Made by a program: the position numbers and the translations under genes. Shown here one piece after another: positions 16,101 to 23,762 of a stretch of 40,147 bases of DNA. The stretch is from an uncultured Clostridia bacterium (GTDB lineage: Bacteria; Bacillota; Clostridia; Oscillospirales; Oscillospiraceae). Location: the NCBI GenBank assembly GCA_937892865.1, contig CALBJG010000120.1:1-40147 (forward strand), written 5' to 3'. The number at the start of each line of letters is the position of its first letter. Within the stretch, counting starts at the first letter, position 1. Below the pieces are notes generated by a model. It had not been told where the DNA came from, did no database searches, and saw nothing but the letters and a program-made list of their open reading frames with translations.

Positions 16101-16124
16101 GTGGTCGCCTTGCGGACAGAATAA
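13113..16124 (+). CDS. Fused ABC transporter: LolD-like ATPase plus MacB/FtsX permease
   Basis: 1003 residues. The N-terminal ~225 residues are a LolD/MacB-type ATPase: Walker A GPSGCGKTT, signature LSGGQMQRVAIARAL, Walker B IILADEPTGALD. A lysine-rich linker (KKKREKKP) leads to TM1 (about 270-292, SIGIIGIALIFAVSQGM). An extracellular domain of about 550 residues follows, then three more helices (about 860-995) forming the FtsX core, with the ERTKEIGILRAIGASK coupling motif. In this class ATP hydrolysis moves the outer domain mechanically rather than pumping a small solute through the membrane. Roles include peptide-antibiotic resistance, lipoprotein handling and hydrolase activation. AAAGGGG lies 9 nt before the ATG. 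It stands alone, without a BceRS-type sensor, so its substrate is unknown. Confidence 0.88.
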   Translation: MLQLKNIKKDYPAGSGTVHALKGIDLQFRKSEFVSVLGPSGCGKTTMLNIIGGLDQYTEGDLVINGVSTKNYKDRDWDAYRNHSIGFVFQSYNLIPHQSVLQNVELALTLSGVSRSERKKRAKEALESVGLGDQLYKKPSQLSGGQMQRVAIARALVNNPDIILADEPTGALDTETSVQVMEILKEVAKDRLVIMVTHNPDLAETYSTRIIRMLDGIITDDSAPLTEEEQQTLKPREPVKSKKKREKKPAMRFTTAFSLSLKNLISKKGRTMLTSFAGSIGIIGIALIFAVSQGMTTYINSVQEDTLSSYPLTLQAQHMDMGSLLTAFMDTAASKEEHGNDAVYQKSMFYDLINSLNAMESTDNDLKSFKTFLETQCADQESELYQSITGVQYTYDADLIVYTESVDGTIIRSDTQELLKDLLVEYFGMDLSSMLNMGEQYGMSQDAMMSMSPMGSAAVLWQEILPGKDGELINPLLKKQYDLVGDSRWPTRRDEIVLVMDENNEIDDMTLYALGLTSREDIDALAQAAMDKTTVELDQRHWSYEEILGMEFRVILGADCYVKDEITGNYTDLRENETGLKYLYDNGLTLKVVGILRPNEEATSGMLGGAIGYTSDLTAYIVENAKDSPAVNAQLADDKTDIFTGLPFKENKGVLNDAQKALEFDNYLETLDEAGKAKAYISIKSIPAQEEVDAFVQQNLADKTVEQIKETLIQAMQQQTSAGSKELEDYIENMPQEDLNKMYSQILVQQYTMQYAAGVQKQLLPLGNQALAMQLAAELPTYTQEQKAAYYEAVLVFSETTYEDNLIKLGYVDLNDPASINLYASSFESKDVIEEVIAEYNADRDELEQIEYTDYVGLMMSSITSIINAITYVLISFVAISLVVSSIMIGVITLISVQERTKEIGILRAIGASKRNVSSMFNAETVIIGFTSGALGVIVTWLLCFPLNAIIQHLTGLPGLAAYLPWQVAVILVAISMLLTVFSGIIPSRSAAKKDPVVALRTE

Positions 16125-16130
16125 AACAAC

Positions 16131-16160
16131 ACGGCTCTCCAATTTTGGAGGGCCGTTTGT
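16131..16160 (+). terminator. Terminator after the ABC transporter
   Basis: ACGGCTCTCCA (16131-16141), loop ATTT, TGGAGGGCCGT (16146-16156) with one G-U pair, followed by a short TTGT stretch. Confidence 0.65.
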
Positions 16161-16204
16161 CAATTCCAGGGAAAAAGTACTTTATACTTGCAATCTTACG
16201 GGTT

Positions 16205-16233
16205 TTGACATAAAATATAACCTGGACTATTAT
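16205..16233 (+). promoter_or_regulatory. Sigma-A promoter of the transglutaminase lipoprotein gene
   Basis: TTGACA (16205-16210), 17-nt spacer, TATTAT (16228-16233), 21 nt before the start codon. Confidence 0.8.
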
Positions 16234-16254
16234 GGAAAGAGATGGATCACGCTT

Positions 16255-17595
16255 ATGCTGGGAACAAAAAGAGTCTTTGGCTTGCTGTTGCTTGTGTTGA
16301 CACTTTTGCTGGGCGGCTGTATAGAGAAAGAACCCGCTGTCACCACAGAGCCTACTACAGAGCCGGCAGTTACATATACCGTTCGTTATACCGCTTTGGG
16401 ATATATCCACGCAGAGTATGAGGTGGAGCTGGGCGAATATCCTACGCAGGTGATGCCTGCGCCCGAAGGGCTGCAGATCACTTCCTGGCAGGATAAGGAT
16501 GGCAATACGGTAGACCCTCTGAAAATTCCGGTGACACGGGATATGCAGTACAATGCGGTTGCGTATCCGGCGCTGACCAATCACGCCCCTTACTTATTTA
16601 CAGATGAAAATGGTTTTCTCAATCCTGACGCTGGGCTGACAGCCCAGCAGTTAAAAACGGCGTTGCAGGCATTGGCAGCAGAGAGCGCAGAGAAATATTT
16701 CCCCGGAATGTCCACCGGCGATGCTTTTCTGACCGGCAAACAACTGATCAAGAACCTTTCCGGTTTCTTCCCGGAAGAAAAAGTGCGATCTGTTTTCAGC
16801 AGTGAGAAAAACACGGTTACCCGCGGGGAGTTTGCTGTGGGAATGCAAACGCTGTTGGAAAGAAACAACGCAGAACTTTTGACCCTTTCTGACGAGAGCG
16901 TATTGCCCGCCGATGTGAATTTGGAACGGGCAGATGCTATCGCTTTGCTGGAAGCATCTGTTCCCCACACACCTGCGGAGAGTGGCGGCACATGGCTGCA
17001 ACTGGATCTGCCTACGACTTACGCGCCGGGGTTTGTCAATATCGAAGGCTATCTGTACTATGTGCAGGAAAACGGTTATTTCCTCCGGGAAGATTCTGTG
17101 GGAAAACTGCAGTTCGGTAAAGACGGCCGCTACACCAGCGGCGATCCGGAATTAGATGTAAAAGTAGCAGAGATCCTGGCAAAGATCGTTGCAGAGGATC
17201 CGGATGGAGAGCGGCTTCAGTGGCTCCGCAGCGCTTATGAGCATTGCCGCGACAGTTTCACTTACCGCCGCCGGGAGGCCTATACCAAAGGGCAGACCGG
17301 CTGGGAAGTAGATGATGCCAAGAAAATGTTTGAGACAACCAAGGGCAACTGCTACAACTTTGCCGCCGCTTTCTGGGCATTGGCGAGGGGCTTGGGCTAT
17401 GAAGCCCGGGCGATCAGCGGCACTTGCCTGAAAGATGAACAGCCCCACGGCTGGGTGTTTATCGAAATAGACGGAGAGGATTACCTCTTTGACCCGGAAT
17501 GGGAATATGTCTATTACTATGAGCGGGATGACCGCACCAAGGATATGTTTATGATGCCGATGGACAAGATCGGCTGGTGGAATTACCGCTGGTAA
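16255..17595 (+). CDS. Lipoprotein with transglutaminase-like domain
   Basis: 446 residues. The signal peptide ends in the lipobox LLGGC (Cys22), so the protein should be lipid-anchored outside the membrane. After a Thr/Glu-rich linker comes a small beta domain (about 40-105) resembling surface-protein B-repeats. A segment (about 115-240) with two SLH-like patterns follows (NPDAGLTAQQL, VTRGEFAVGMQTLL). The C-terminal domain has the transglutaminase-like triad C366 (KGNCYNF), H398 (QPHGWVF) and D413 (LFDPEW). Such domains cleave or crosslink peptides at the cell wall. It has its own promoter. No strong ribosome site precedes ATG 16255, but the other nearby ATGs are out of frame. A surface acetylation operon follows after 104 nt. 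Confidence 0.82.
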   Translation: MLGTKRVFGLLLLVLTLLLGGCIEKEPAVTTEPTTEPAVTYTVRYTALGYIHAEYEVELGEYPTQVMPAPEGLQITSWQDKDGNTVDPLKIPVTRDMQYNAVAYPALTNHAPYLFTDENGFLNPDAGLTAQQLKTALQALAAESAEKYFPGMSTGDAFLTGKQLIKNLSGFFPEEKVRSVFSSEKNTVTRGEFAVGMQTLLERNNAELLTLSDESVLPADVNLERADAIALLEASVPHTPAESGGTWLQLDLPTTYAPGFVNIEGYLYYVQENGYFLREDSVGKLQFGKDGRYTSGDPELDVKVAEILAKIVAEDPDGERLQWLRSAYEHCRDSFTYRRREAYTKGQTGWEVDDAKKMFETTKGNCYNFAAAFWALARGLGYEARAISGTCLKDEQPHGWVFIEIDGEDYLFDPEWEYVYYYERDDRTKDMFMMPMDKIGWWNYRW

Positions 17596-17620
17596 ACTCT
17601 TACTATCAGAATCATCCGAA

Positions 17621-17661
17621 GATTGTCATTGCGAGCCAGTGCGCACACTGGCGTGGCAATC
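17621..17661 (+). repeat. REP-like palindromic intergenic element
   Basis: GATTGTCATTGCGAGCCAGT (17621-17640) leads into a CCAGTG/CACTGG hairpin, closed by GCGTGGCAATC. The phrase TCATTGCGAG...GGCAATCC is, from memory, a widespread intergenic repeat in gut Clostridia. Only one copy was seen in this window. Confidence 0.5.
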
Positions 17662-17699
17662 CGTTTCTTCAAGTAAACCTTTGAAAGGAGACCACTGAA

Positions 17700-19073
17700 A
17701 TGAATATGGACAGCGTTATATTCGTCGGCGGTTTCCTGCCGGTGCTGTTAGGTCTATACTGGCTGATCCCCGGCGTTCGGGGCAAGAATACGCTGCTGCT
17801 GATCGCAGGGTTTGTATTCTATGCTTTCGGAAGTCTTTCCGGGTTGCTTCTTTTGGCAATTGCCGGTGTGATCAACTATGTTTTTGGCCTGTTTGCCCAT
17901 AAAAAATGGGTAATGATCCTGGGTGTTACGGCGAATATCGCATTCTTGTGTATTTATAAATATTCGGATTTTCTTTTGCGCGACTTGCTGGGATTTGCAC
18001 AGTTGGATTTAGGGCTGATCGCGCCTTTGGGGATTTCCTTTTTTACATTCAAGGCGATCTCCTACCTAATCGATATTTATCGGGATAATACCCAACGCAC
18101 CCGGAATTTACCGGATTTTCTGTTGTATATTTCTTTCTTCCCCCAAATCGCGGCGGGACCCATTGCCCGGTTTTCTGACTTTGGCGGACAACTGCAAAGT
18201 CGGAAACTGACATTTTCTGATGTAGCAGAGGGATTGCGCCGGTTTGTATTGGGCTTGAGCAAAAAACTGATCATTGCCGGCACGTTGGCGGTGGCTGTGG
18301 ATAAAGTGTTTGCGCTGGAAGCGACAGATATCCGCCTTGCCTGGATCGGCGCTGTGGGCTACAGCCTGCAGATCTATTTCGATTTTTCCGGCTACAGCGA
18401 TATGGCCATCGGCTTGGGACAGATCTTCGGTTTTACAACCAAAGAAAACTTCCTGCACCCTTACACTGCGCTCTCTTTGGGCGATTTTTGGCGCCGTTGG
18501 CATATCAGCCTATCTTCCTGGTTTAAGGACTACCTGTATATTCCTTTGGGTGGTAACCGCAAGGGCAAATTCCGCGCAGGCGTGAATAAACTGATCGTGT
18601 TTGTGCTTTGCGGCCTTTGGCACGGGGCAAACTTTACATTCCTGCTGTGGGGATTGTGGCACGGTCTGCTGTCGGTATTGGAGAGTGTCGGCATCATTCC
18701 TGCAAAAAAACTGGAAAAGACAAAACTGCTGGGGCGTATTTATACACTGCTGGTGGTTTGTCTTGGGTTTGTTATGTTCCGGGCAGATTCTGTGACCCAG
18801 GGCCTTTCTGTGATCAGGTCTATGTTTGCAGGATTTACCTTTACCCAGGCGGGAACGGTGACCGTTTACACCATTCTCACCGGCAAGTTTTTGCTGGTCG
18901 TTTTGTTGGCGGTTTTGCTGTGTCTGCCCTGGAAACAGATTTTATCCCGGCGGGAAAAGGTATATAAAGTGCTGGATGCAGTTTCTTACCCCGCAACGAT
19001 TATCTTGCTTGCGCTGTGCGTGATGGCGTTGGCGTCCGGCGGATTTGCGCCGTTTATCTACGCCCAATTTTAA
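17700..19073 (+). CDS. MBOAT-family O-acyltransferase (AlgI/DltB-like)
   Basis: 457-residue polytopic membrane protein with about ten hydrophobic segments. Family motifs present: GISFFTFKAISYLID, FFPQIAAGPIARFSDF, FDFSGYSDMAIGLG, the RRWHISLSSWFKDYLYIPLGG block and LCGLWHGANFTFLLWGLWHG, which contains the conserved catalytic His. These proteins carry an acyl (usually acetyl) group across the membrane to a surface polymer. AAAGGAG lies 9 nt before ATG 17700. The next gene is an AlgX/AlgJ-like acetyltransferase partner starting 9 nt after the stop, so the pair should O-acetylate an exopolysaccharide or wall polymer. With no dlt genes nearby, D-alanylation is unlikely. Confidence 0.93.
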   Translation: MNMDSVIFVGGFLPVLLGLYWLIPGVRGKNTLLLIAGFVFYAFGSLSGLLLLAIAGVINYVFGLFAHKKWVMILGVTANIAFLCIYKYSDFLLRDLLGFAQLDLGLIAPLGISFFTFKAISYLIDIYRDNTQRTRNLPDFLLYISFFPQIAAGPIARFSDFGGQLQSRKLTFSDVAEGLRRFVLGLSKKLIIAGTLAVAVDKVFALEATDIRLAWIGAVGYSLQIYFDFSGYSDMAIGLGQIFGFTTKENFLHPYTALSLGDFWRRWHISLSSWFKDYLYIPLGGNRKGKFRAGVNKLIVFVLCGLWHGANFTFLLWGLWHGLLSVLESVGIIPAKKLEKTKLLGRIYTLLVVCLGFVMFRADSVTQGLSVIRSMFAGFTFTQAGTVTVYTILTGKFLLVVLLAVLLCLPWKQILSRREKVYKVLDAVSYPATIILLALCVMALASGGFAPFIYAQF

Positions 19074-19082
19074 TGAAGTGGT

Positions 19083-20420
19083 ATGACTATGAAAGACAAA
19101 ATTCTTAAAGGAATATTTGTGGGGCTGTTCTTTGTTGCCGGGCTGACATTGACAGTTGGCATGGCGATCTTTGGTCCGTCCAAAGCCGCCGCCAACGAAC
19201 AGCCGGCGCAAAAACCCGCTCTGTGGGCGGAAGGGTCACTGAACAAGGACTATCTTTCTCAACTGGCAGACTGGGTCAACGACGGCTTTTTCCTGCGTCC
19301 GGAACTGATCTCCGGCGGCAACTGGCTGAATGCCAATTTGCTGAATACCTCCGGCGCGGAGGATGTGATCGTCGGCAAAGACGGTTGGCTGTACTACACA
19401 CCTACTTTGCCGGACTATACCGGTACGGAAATGTTAAGTGACCGGGAACTTTTCAGCGCGGCAAAGAATTTGCAACTGATGGCAGAGTATTGCCAGAATC
19501 AGGGGATCGATTTCGTGTTCACCATCGCCCCTAACAAAAACTCTTTGTATCCCCAAAAGATGCCTTATGTTTCGAATGGGGTTGCGACTAACGCAACCCG
19601 TCTTAATAAACTGTTGGCAGAAACCGATGTAAAAGTTGCCGATTTGTTTGCGGCGTTCCGGGCGGAGAGCGAAATACTTTACTTTGCCCACGATTCCCAC
19701 TGGAATTCCAAAGGCGCAGCGTTGGGCGCAGATGTGATCAATGGCGCGTTTAATGTTGAAAGTAATTATTACGCCGGTGATTTCTCCCAAACGAAACCCC
19801 ACACCGGCGATATTTATGAAATGTTGTATCCTGCCTTTGATGATCCGGAGACCGACCCGGTCTACGGCGGAGAACTTGCCTTTGATTTTACCGGCGGTGG
19901 TAAGAAACCGGATTCTTTGACGATCAAGACCCAGGGGCAGGGGAGCGGCAACTTGCTTGTCTATCGGGATTCCTTTGGCAATCTGCTGTATCCCTATTTG
20001 GCAGACAGCGCCGCAGAGGCTACCTTTTCCCGGGCGGTCAGTTACGATCTGACGAAACCTGCTGACCGAATATTGGTGGAACTGGTGGAGCGGAACATCC
20101 ATTATCTAATCAAATATGCTCCGGTGATGGCTTCCCCGGTACGGGAAATATCGGCTCCCAAAAACAGCGCAGGCTCTGCAACTTTTAAAGAGGAATCCGG
20201 GAAAGCCCCGGCGGGCACGGTGAAGATCACCGGAACACTGCCTGCCGTAGCAGACGAAGAATCCGGGATCTACATAGAGTGTGACGGTATATTCTATGAG
20301 GCTTTCTGCATGGAAGATGGGGGATTTGTTGCTTATGTGCCGGAATCCGCCCGACCCCAGCGGCTGATTTTCGAAAACGGCGGTATTCTGCGCGGCTATG
20401 CATTTTTACAGAATAAATAA
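19083..20420 (+). CDS. AlgX/AlgJ-like (SGNH-type) polymer O-acetyltransferase, DHHW family
   Basis: 445 residues. One N-terminal membrane helix or signal anchor (about 10-32) is followed by a large extracytoplasmic domain. Family marks: DGWLYYTPTLPDYTG near residue 100, FTIAPNKNSLYPQKMPY, the HDSHWNSKGA motif (about 201-210, with the catalytic Asp-His pair) and YRDSFGNLLYPYL (about 297-309, the serine of the SGNH site). It should receive acetyl groups from the MBOAT protein encoded just upstream and place them on a surface polysaccharide. The C-terminal ~90 residues form a separate beta-rich domain. Starts at 19083 and 19089 are both possible; a GAAGTGG site slightly favours 19089. Confidence 0.85.
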   Translation: MTMKDKILKGIFVGLFFVAGLTLTVGMAIFGPSKAAANEQPAQKPALWAEGSLNKDYLSQLADWVNDGFFLRPELISGGNWLNANLLNTSGAEDVIVGKDGWLYYTPTLPDYTGTEMLSDRELFSAAKNLQLMAEYCQNQGIDFVFTIAPNKNSLYPQKMPYVSNGVATNATRLNKLLAETDVKVADLFAAFRAESEILYFAHDSHWNSKGAALGADVINGAFNVESNYYAGDFSQTKPHTGDIYEMLYPAFDDPETDPVYGGELAFDFTGGGKKPDSLTIKTQGQGSGNLLVYRDSFGNLLYPYLADSAAEATFSRAVSYDLTKPADRILVELVERNIHYLIKYAPVMASPVREISAPKNSAGSATFKEESGKAPAGTVKITGTLPAVADEESGIYIECDGIFYEAFCMEDGGFVAYVPESARPQRLIFENGGILRGYAFLQNK

Positions 20421-20437
20421 TCAAAAGGAGAACAAGA

Positions 20438-20770
20438 ATGAAAAAATATATTGCACTGTTACTGGCATTGATTATGATGTTAAGTTTGTGCGCCTGCGGC
20501 GCAAAACCCAGTGGCGACGACAACACTACCCAGGCAACCGAAACCAAAAAGGAACTGACCGCCGAGGAGAAGAAAACTTTGGCGCTGTCCTGCGTGGATA
20601 AGTCTGTGGACGACCTTTATGAACTGATCGGTCAGCCCGATGACAGTGACTATGCGCCCAGTTGCCTGAACCCCGACGGTGGCGCAGAAGACGGAGAACT
20701 GTACTATGACGGTTTCACCGTTTATACTTACAAAACCGGTGACAGCGAAACGGTTGTGGATGTAGAGTAA
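20438..20770 (+). CDS. Small lipoprotein of unknown function
   Basis: 110 residues with an excellent ribosome site (AAAGGAG, 7 nt before ATG). The signal peptide ends in the lipobox LSLCAC (Cys20), so the mature ~90-residue protein is lipid-anchored on the outside. A Thr/Glu-rich acidic linker is followed by a short domain (SVDDLYELIGQPDDSDYAPSC and YYDGFTVYTYKT) that resembles the small alpha/beta SmpA/BLIP-like fold of other short lipoproteins; that resemblance is an impression. It follows the acetyltransferase by 17 nt and ends the operon, so a helper role in surface-polymer modification is possible. No named function is recognised. Confidence 0.8.
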   Translation: MKKYIALLLALIMMLSLCACGAKPSGDDNTTQATETKKELTAEEKKTLALSCVDKSVDDLYELIGQPDDSDYAPSCLNPDGGAEDGELYYDGFTVYTYKTGDSETVVDVE

Positions 20771-20880
20771 AATAAAATGCCGCAACAAGGGCGGTACGCC
20801 ATAGTGATAAAATGGTTTTGATCGATCCCTTTTCTGATTAACTGCACAAAAAACCGAAATGCGTCTGTAATCCTATAAAC

Positions 20881-20936
20881 ATCCCCGGCAGTATTCAGTA
20901 TTCAGTATTCAGTATTCCCACTGCTGGGGATTTCTT
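20881..20936 (+). terminator. Terminator with a tandem-repeat loop
   Basis: ATCCCCGGCAGT (20881-20892) pairs with ACTGCTGGGGAT (20920-20931; one G-U), followed by TTCTT. The 27-nt loop is made of ATTCAGT heptamers. The rest of the gene-free stretch 20771-21380 holds this terminator, inverted repeat A and a promoter. Confidence 0.75.
20889..20917 (+). repeat. Tandem heptamer repeat, about four units
   Basis: CAGTATT repeated four times end to end (20889-20916), inside a terminator loop. The copy number is the kind that changes by slippage. Confidence 0.85.
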
Positions 20937-20947
20937 ACGACCAATTA

Positions 20948-21125
20948 AATTTCGGTTTGTCGAGCTGTTGCTCGAAAGGCACAATGCATAATGCACAATG
21001 CACAATTAAGGTATTTTGCTTCGCAAAATGATTTAAATAGTGGCTGCAGGCCACACATTTACTATGCACTATGCACTGTGAACTGTGCACTATTCTTGTT
21101 TTCGCCTGAGCGATAAACAAGAATT
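20948..21125 (+). repeat. 178-bp inverted repeat, copy A
   Basis: Read on the plus strand this matches the reverse complement of 23813-23990 at 177 of 178 positions. The only difference is at 20966, in a hairpin loop. It is built of hairpins (TCGAGC/GCTCGA, ATTTTGC/GCAAAAT, GTGGC/GCCAC, CTTGTTT/AAACAAG) with runs of GTGCATT-like words between them. Its ends are weakly inverted (AATTTCGGTTTGTCG against AATTCTTGTTTATCG), which gives it a MITE-like look. Confidence 0.9.
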
Positions 21126-21246
21126 TGAGCAGGCAAAAAACACTTACTTTGATTTAACAACCCGTTTTCTAATGCGTTATGTAAAGCAGATTCGTATAAA
21201 ATCATCTTAACCTTTATTTTGTTATATTGAATCTTTATTTTGCCAC

Positions 21247-21275
21247 TTGCAGATTTCGGACGCATTCGTTATAAT
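21247..21275 (+). promoter_or_regulatory. Sigma-A promoter of the surface protein gene
   Basis: TTGCAG (21247-21252), 17-nt spacer, TATAAT (21270-21275). It gives an untranslated leader of about 100 nt. The promoter lies inside the inverted-repeat cassette. Confidence 0.8.
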
Positions 21276-21380
21276 CATAGTACCTATATTTTCGCCTTAT
21301 TGTAAATGTAGGCAAGACAACTTGTATATTTGCGCTAAAAAACGCGCTGATATTCAAAGATTTTTAGGGAGGAAAACACT

Positions 21381-23591
21381 ATGAACAAACTCGCAAAACG
21401 CGTGCTGGCATTCATGCTGATGGTATGTATGTTGGCAGCAATGGTCCCTGCAGTTGTTTCTGCTGAGGCCGCCGATCCCTATGTCATTGACTTTGAGATC
21501 GATACCAACGCAAATCTCACCTGGAAGCCTTTCGAGGATAAGGATGCTTATACCTTCGCAGGCACCAACTTCGCCCATGCGCAGACCGATAACGGTCACG
21601 CTATGTGGCTGCAGGCATTCTCTGCTTACTATGCAGACGGTACCATCAACTTTAGTTTCCCCCACAGCGTGATCACTGCGGCTGACGCTGAGGCTGATGA
21701 GTCTTTGGCAGAGAGTATCGGCAAGATCGCTGATGCCGGCACCTACAAGTCCCACTTTAAGAACACCAACCAGTTTGGCTCTTATAAGTACAACAATACC
21801 GCTTCTACTATCGACTGGACCGGTCTGAAGATAGGCGCTGCATCCTCTACCTACAACACCAGCGGCACCGGTTGGAACGCTGTGGTCCTTCGCGCTCCCG
21901 ATGCCGGCAACTACACTGTTTCTGTGGAGTACACCAAGTATGGTGCAGCCAGCAATGGCACCAAGGTCTTCCTGCTGCCCTACACCGCAGAGATGAAGGC
22001 AAAGGTCGCTGCTAACCCCGCCGGTTGGCATGCTGATATCGAGGCTTTGGTTGCCGAAGGCGATGCTGCAGAGGAATATCTGGGCAAGTTCTCTTCCTGG
22101 ATCGCAGCCGGATCTACCCCGGTGCCCGGCAATGTTGCTGATCTGGGTGAAGTCACTATCGGTTTGGAAAAAGAGTACCTGATGGTTTTGGCTGAGCCTG
22201 CCGGTAAGTACGCTTACCTGCAGAACATCACCTTCACTCCCGTTGCTGAGCAGGAGATCGCTGCAGAAGTTATCGAGCGTAACTACTCCATCGCAGGCGC
22301 AGTTAAGTCCACTGTAACTCTGCAGAATACTGACTTCACCGTTAACACTGATGGCGTTGCAACTGTTGAGGCTCTGTACGATGCTGGCACCATTGACTGG
22401 AGTTGGATCGGTACAAACTCCAAGGATACTCAGGGTACCGGTGTTGAGTTGCAGAAGGGCTACATCTACAACCAGACTGTCCTCGCAAATGTTACTGGTA
22501 CAGATAATGATACCCACGCTTATGAGGCATATAAGCTTCGTTCCCCCGGTACAGGCACCTATAATATTTCTTTCAAGACCAATGTACCCGCAGCCGGCAA
22601 GACTACCGCATGGTCCGATGTCTATATCGCAGAGTATACTGAGGGTATGGATCCTCTGTCTGTTGTAACGGAAGAAAACTTTGTTGGCGCCCATACACCC
22701 AAACACTCCGCCAACTCTGCTACCGGCGCAACCCAAACTGCTGTTGGTGAGTTTACATTCGCAGCAGATAAGGAGTACATCCTTGTTCACAAGGCTGATG
22801 GCGAAAAGTATGGCTGGCCTACCAACTCTGCTGATACTGCAAATGACCGCCACTACACCGCAAACTTCTACATGATTGGCTTCGTAATCGAGGCACAGGA
22901 AGAGGCTCCCACTTTCGTTCCCAAGGCTTACATCGGCACCACTCCCTATGCTACCGTTACTGCTGCAGCCGCTGCTGCACAGTCCGGCGACACCGTGAAA
23001 CTGGCTGTTGACTTCCTGGGTAACATCGACCTGCCCGCAGGCGTTTCCCTGGACCTGGCTGGCCACACCTGGACTGTTTCCAATGCTACCACTACCAATG
23101 CTCTGGAGTACATCACTGACTCCGTTGGCGGCGGCAAGCTGGCAACCAATAACATCGAACTGTACGGCGACAACAACGGCAAACTGCCGCTGTTGGACAA
23201 CGGCGCTTACACCATGGCTGACTACGATCTGACTGTTGACGCTAATGACTACGAAGAAAAAGGCGAAGCAACCCGTTTCTGGTTTAAACTGAGCCTGGAC
23301 GATGCTGCTGCTTACGACCTGATCGCTTCCGGCAACTCCGGTCTGACCATCGGTGTTGAGTTAGATTGGGGCGCTGCAGAAGGCCTGGATGTTACCTTCG
23401 ACAACGGCAACGGCGCTGAGGCATTCGCTGCTGAGTGGGCTGCTGCCGCTAAGAACAACGCAAACATCTGGCTGTATGTTGATATCACCGGCATTGACGG
23501 TCTGACCAATGATCTGACTGTGAAGCCCGTTCTGAATGTCAACGGCCAGGCCTCTCTGTACACCGGTTCTCTGGTATACGATATTGGCTAA
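21381..23591 (+). CDS. Large secreted surface protein with a duplicated unknown domain
   Basis: 736 residues. Signal peptide to about residue 30 (ends VVSAEA). Two copies of an unrecognised domain follow. Copy 1 (about 35-290) has YYADGTINFSF, WTGLKIGA, VVLRAPDAGNYTVSVEY and KEYLMVLAEPAGK. Copy 2 (about 300-510) has LYDAGTIDWSW, YEAYKLRSPGTGTYNISFK and KEYILVHKADGEK. The same pattern occurs once in the protein at 24074. The C-terminal part (about 515-736) starts like a parallel-beta repeat (YIGTTPYATVTAAAAAAQSG) and ends in beta-rich sequence. There is no sortase motif or membrane anchor. Codon choice is strongly biased (AAC, TAC, GGC, CTG, GCT) compared with neighbours, suggesting high expression. 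GGGAGG lies 8 nt before the ATG. Probably an abundant secreted or surface-associated protein. Confidence 0.78.
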   Translation: MNKLAKRVLAFMLMVCMLAAMVPAVVSAEAADPYVIDFEIDTNANLTWKPFEDKDAYTFAGTNFAHAQTDNGHAMWLQAFSAYYADGTINFSFPHSVITAADAEADESLAESIGKIADAGTYKSHFKNTNQFGSYKYNNTASTIDWTGLKIGAASSTYNTSGTGWNAVVLRAPDAGNYTVSVEYTKYGAASNGTKVFLLPYTAEMKAKVAANPAGWHADIEALVAEGDAAEEYLGKFSSWIAAGSTPVPGNVADLGEVTIGLEKEYLMVLAEPAGKYAYLQNITFTPVAEQEIAAEVIERNYSIAGAVKSTVTLQNTDFTVNTDGVATVEALYDAGTIDWSWIGTNSKDTQGTGVELQKGYIYNQTVLANVTGTDNDTHAYEAYKLRSPGTGTYNISFKTNVPAAGKTTAWSDVYIAEYTEGMDPLSVVTEENFVGAHTPKHSANSATGATQTAVGEFTFAADKEYILVHKADGEKYGWPTNSADTANDRHYTANFYMIGFVIEAQEEAPTFVPKAYIGTTPYATVTAAAAAAQSGDTVKLAVDFLGNIDLPAGVSLDLAGHTWTVSNATTTNALEYITDSVGGGKLATNNIELYGDNNGKLPLLDNGAYTMADYDLTVDANDYEEKGEATRFWFKLSLDDAAAYDLIASGNSGLTIGVELDWGAAEGLDVTFDNGNGAEAFAAEWAAAAKNNANIWLYVDITGIDGLTNDLTVKPVLNVNGQASLYTGSLVYDIG

Positions 23592-23604
23592 GGAGGATTC
23601 AAGA

Positions 23605-23724
23605 ATGAAGAATTACATTAAGCCCGAAATTGAAGTTCTGAACTTCCAGACCGAGAGCGTTATGCTCGAGACCTTTGATCTGGGCGCTAGCAAGGTTGAG
23701 GGCGGTTTCACTGAGCGTAACTGA
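23605..23724 (+). CDS. 39-residue peptide, possible precursor or small surface-linked protein
   Basis: An excellent AGGAGG (23591-23596) overlaps the stop of the large surface protein and lies 8 nt before ATG 23605, so translation is very likely and coupled. The peptide opens MKNYIKPEIEVLNFQTESVM and ends in a Gly-containing hydrophilic tail (GASKVEGGFTERN). It has no signal peptide, no cysteine and no membrane helix. The Y-x-KP-E-x-E opening with a later V-M/V-I step is, from memory, common in very small proteins of gut Clostridia whose function is unknown. A leader/core arrangement as in ribosomally made, modified peptides is possible, but no modifying enzyme is encoded nearby. A strong terminator follows 38 nt after the stop. 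Confidence 0.72.
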   Translation: MKNYIKPEIEVLNFQTESVMLETFDLGASKVEGGFTERN

Positions 23725-23762
23725 TCCTGATACTGGTAACGCAGAACAATAAGTAAGATTTG

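Noticed and set aside
20889..20917. Short direct repeats considered as a CRISPR remnant
   Set aside because: Units are 7 bp with no spacers, and no cas genes are in the window.
20935..21120. Identical ~50-residue frames inside both 178-bp inverted repeats
   Set aside because: The translated hairpin and GTGCATT words produce Cys/His/Val-rich nonsense. No ribosome site; identity reflects the DNA repeat.
21354..23066. 570-codon open frame on the minus strand opposite the large surface protein
   Set aside because: It is a by-product of the strongly biased codons of the plus-strand gene. It is low-complexity, rich in Cys, Ser and Gly, and has no ribosome site or recognisable fold. The plus strand has promoter, ribosome site and signal peptide.
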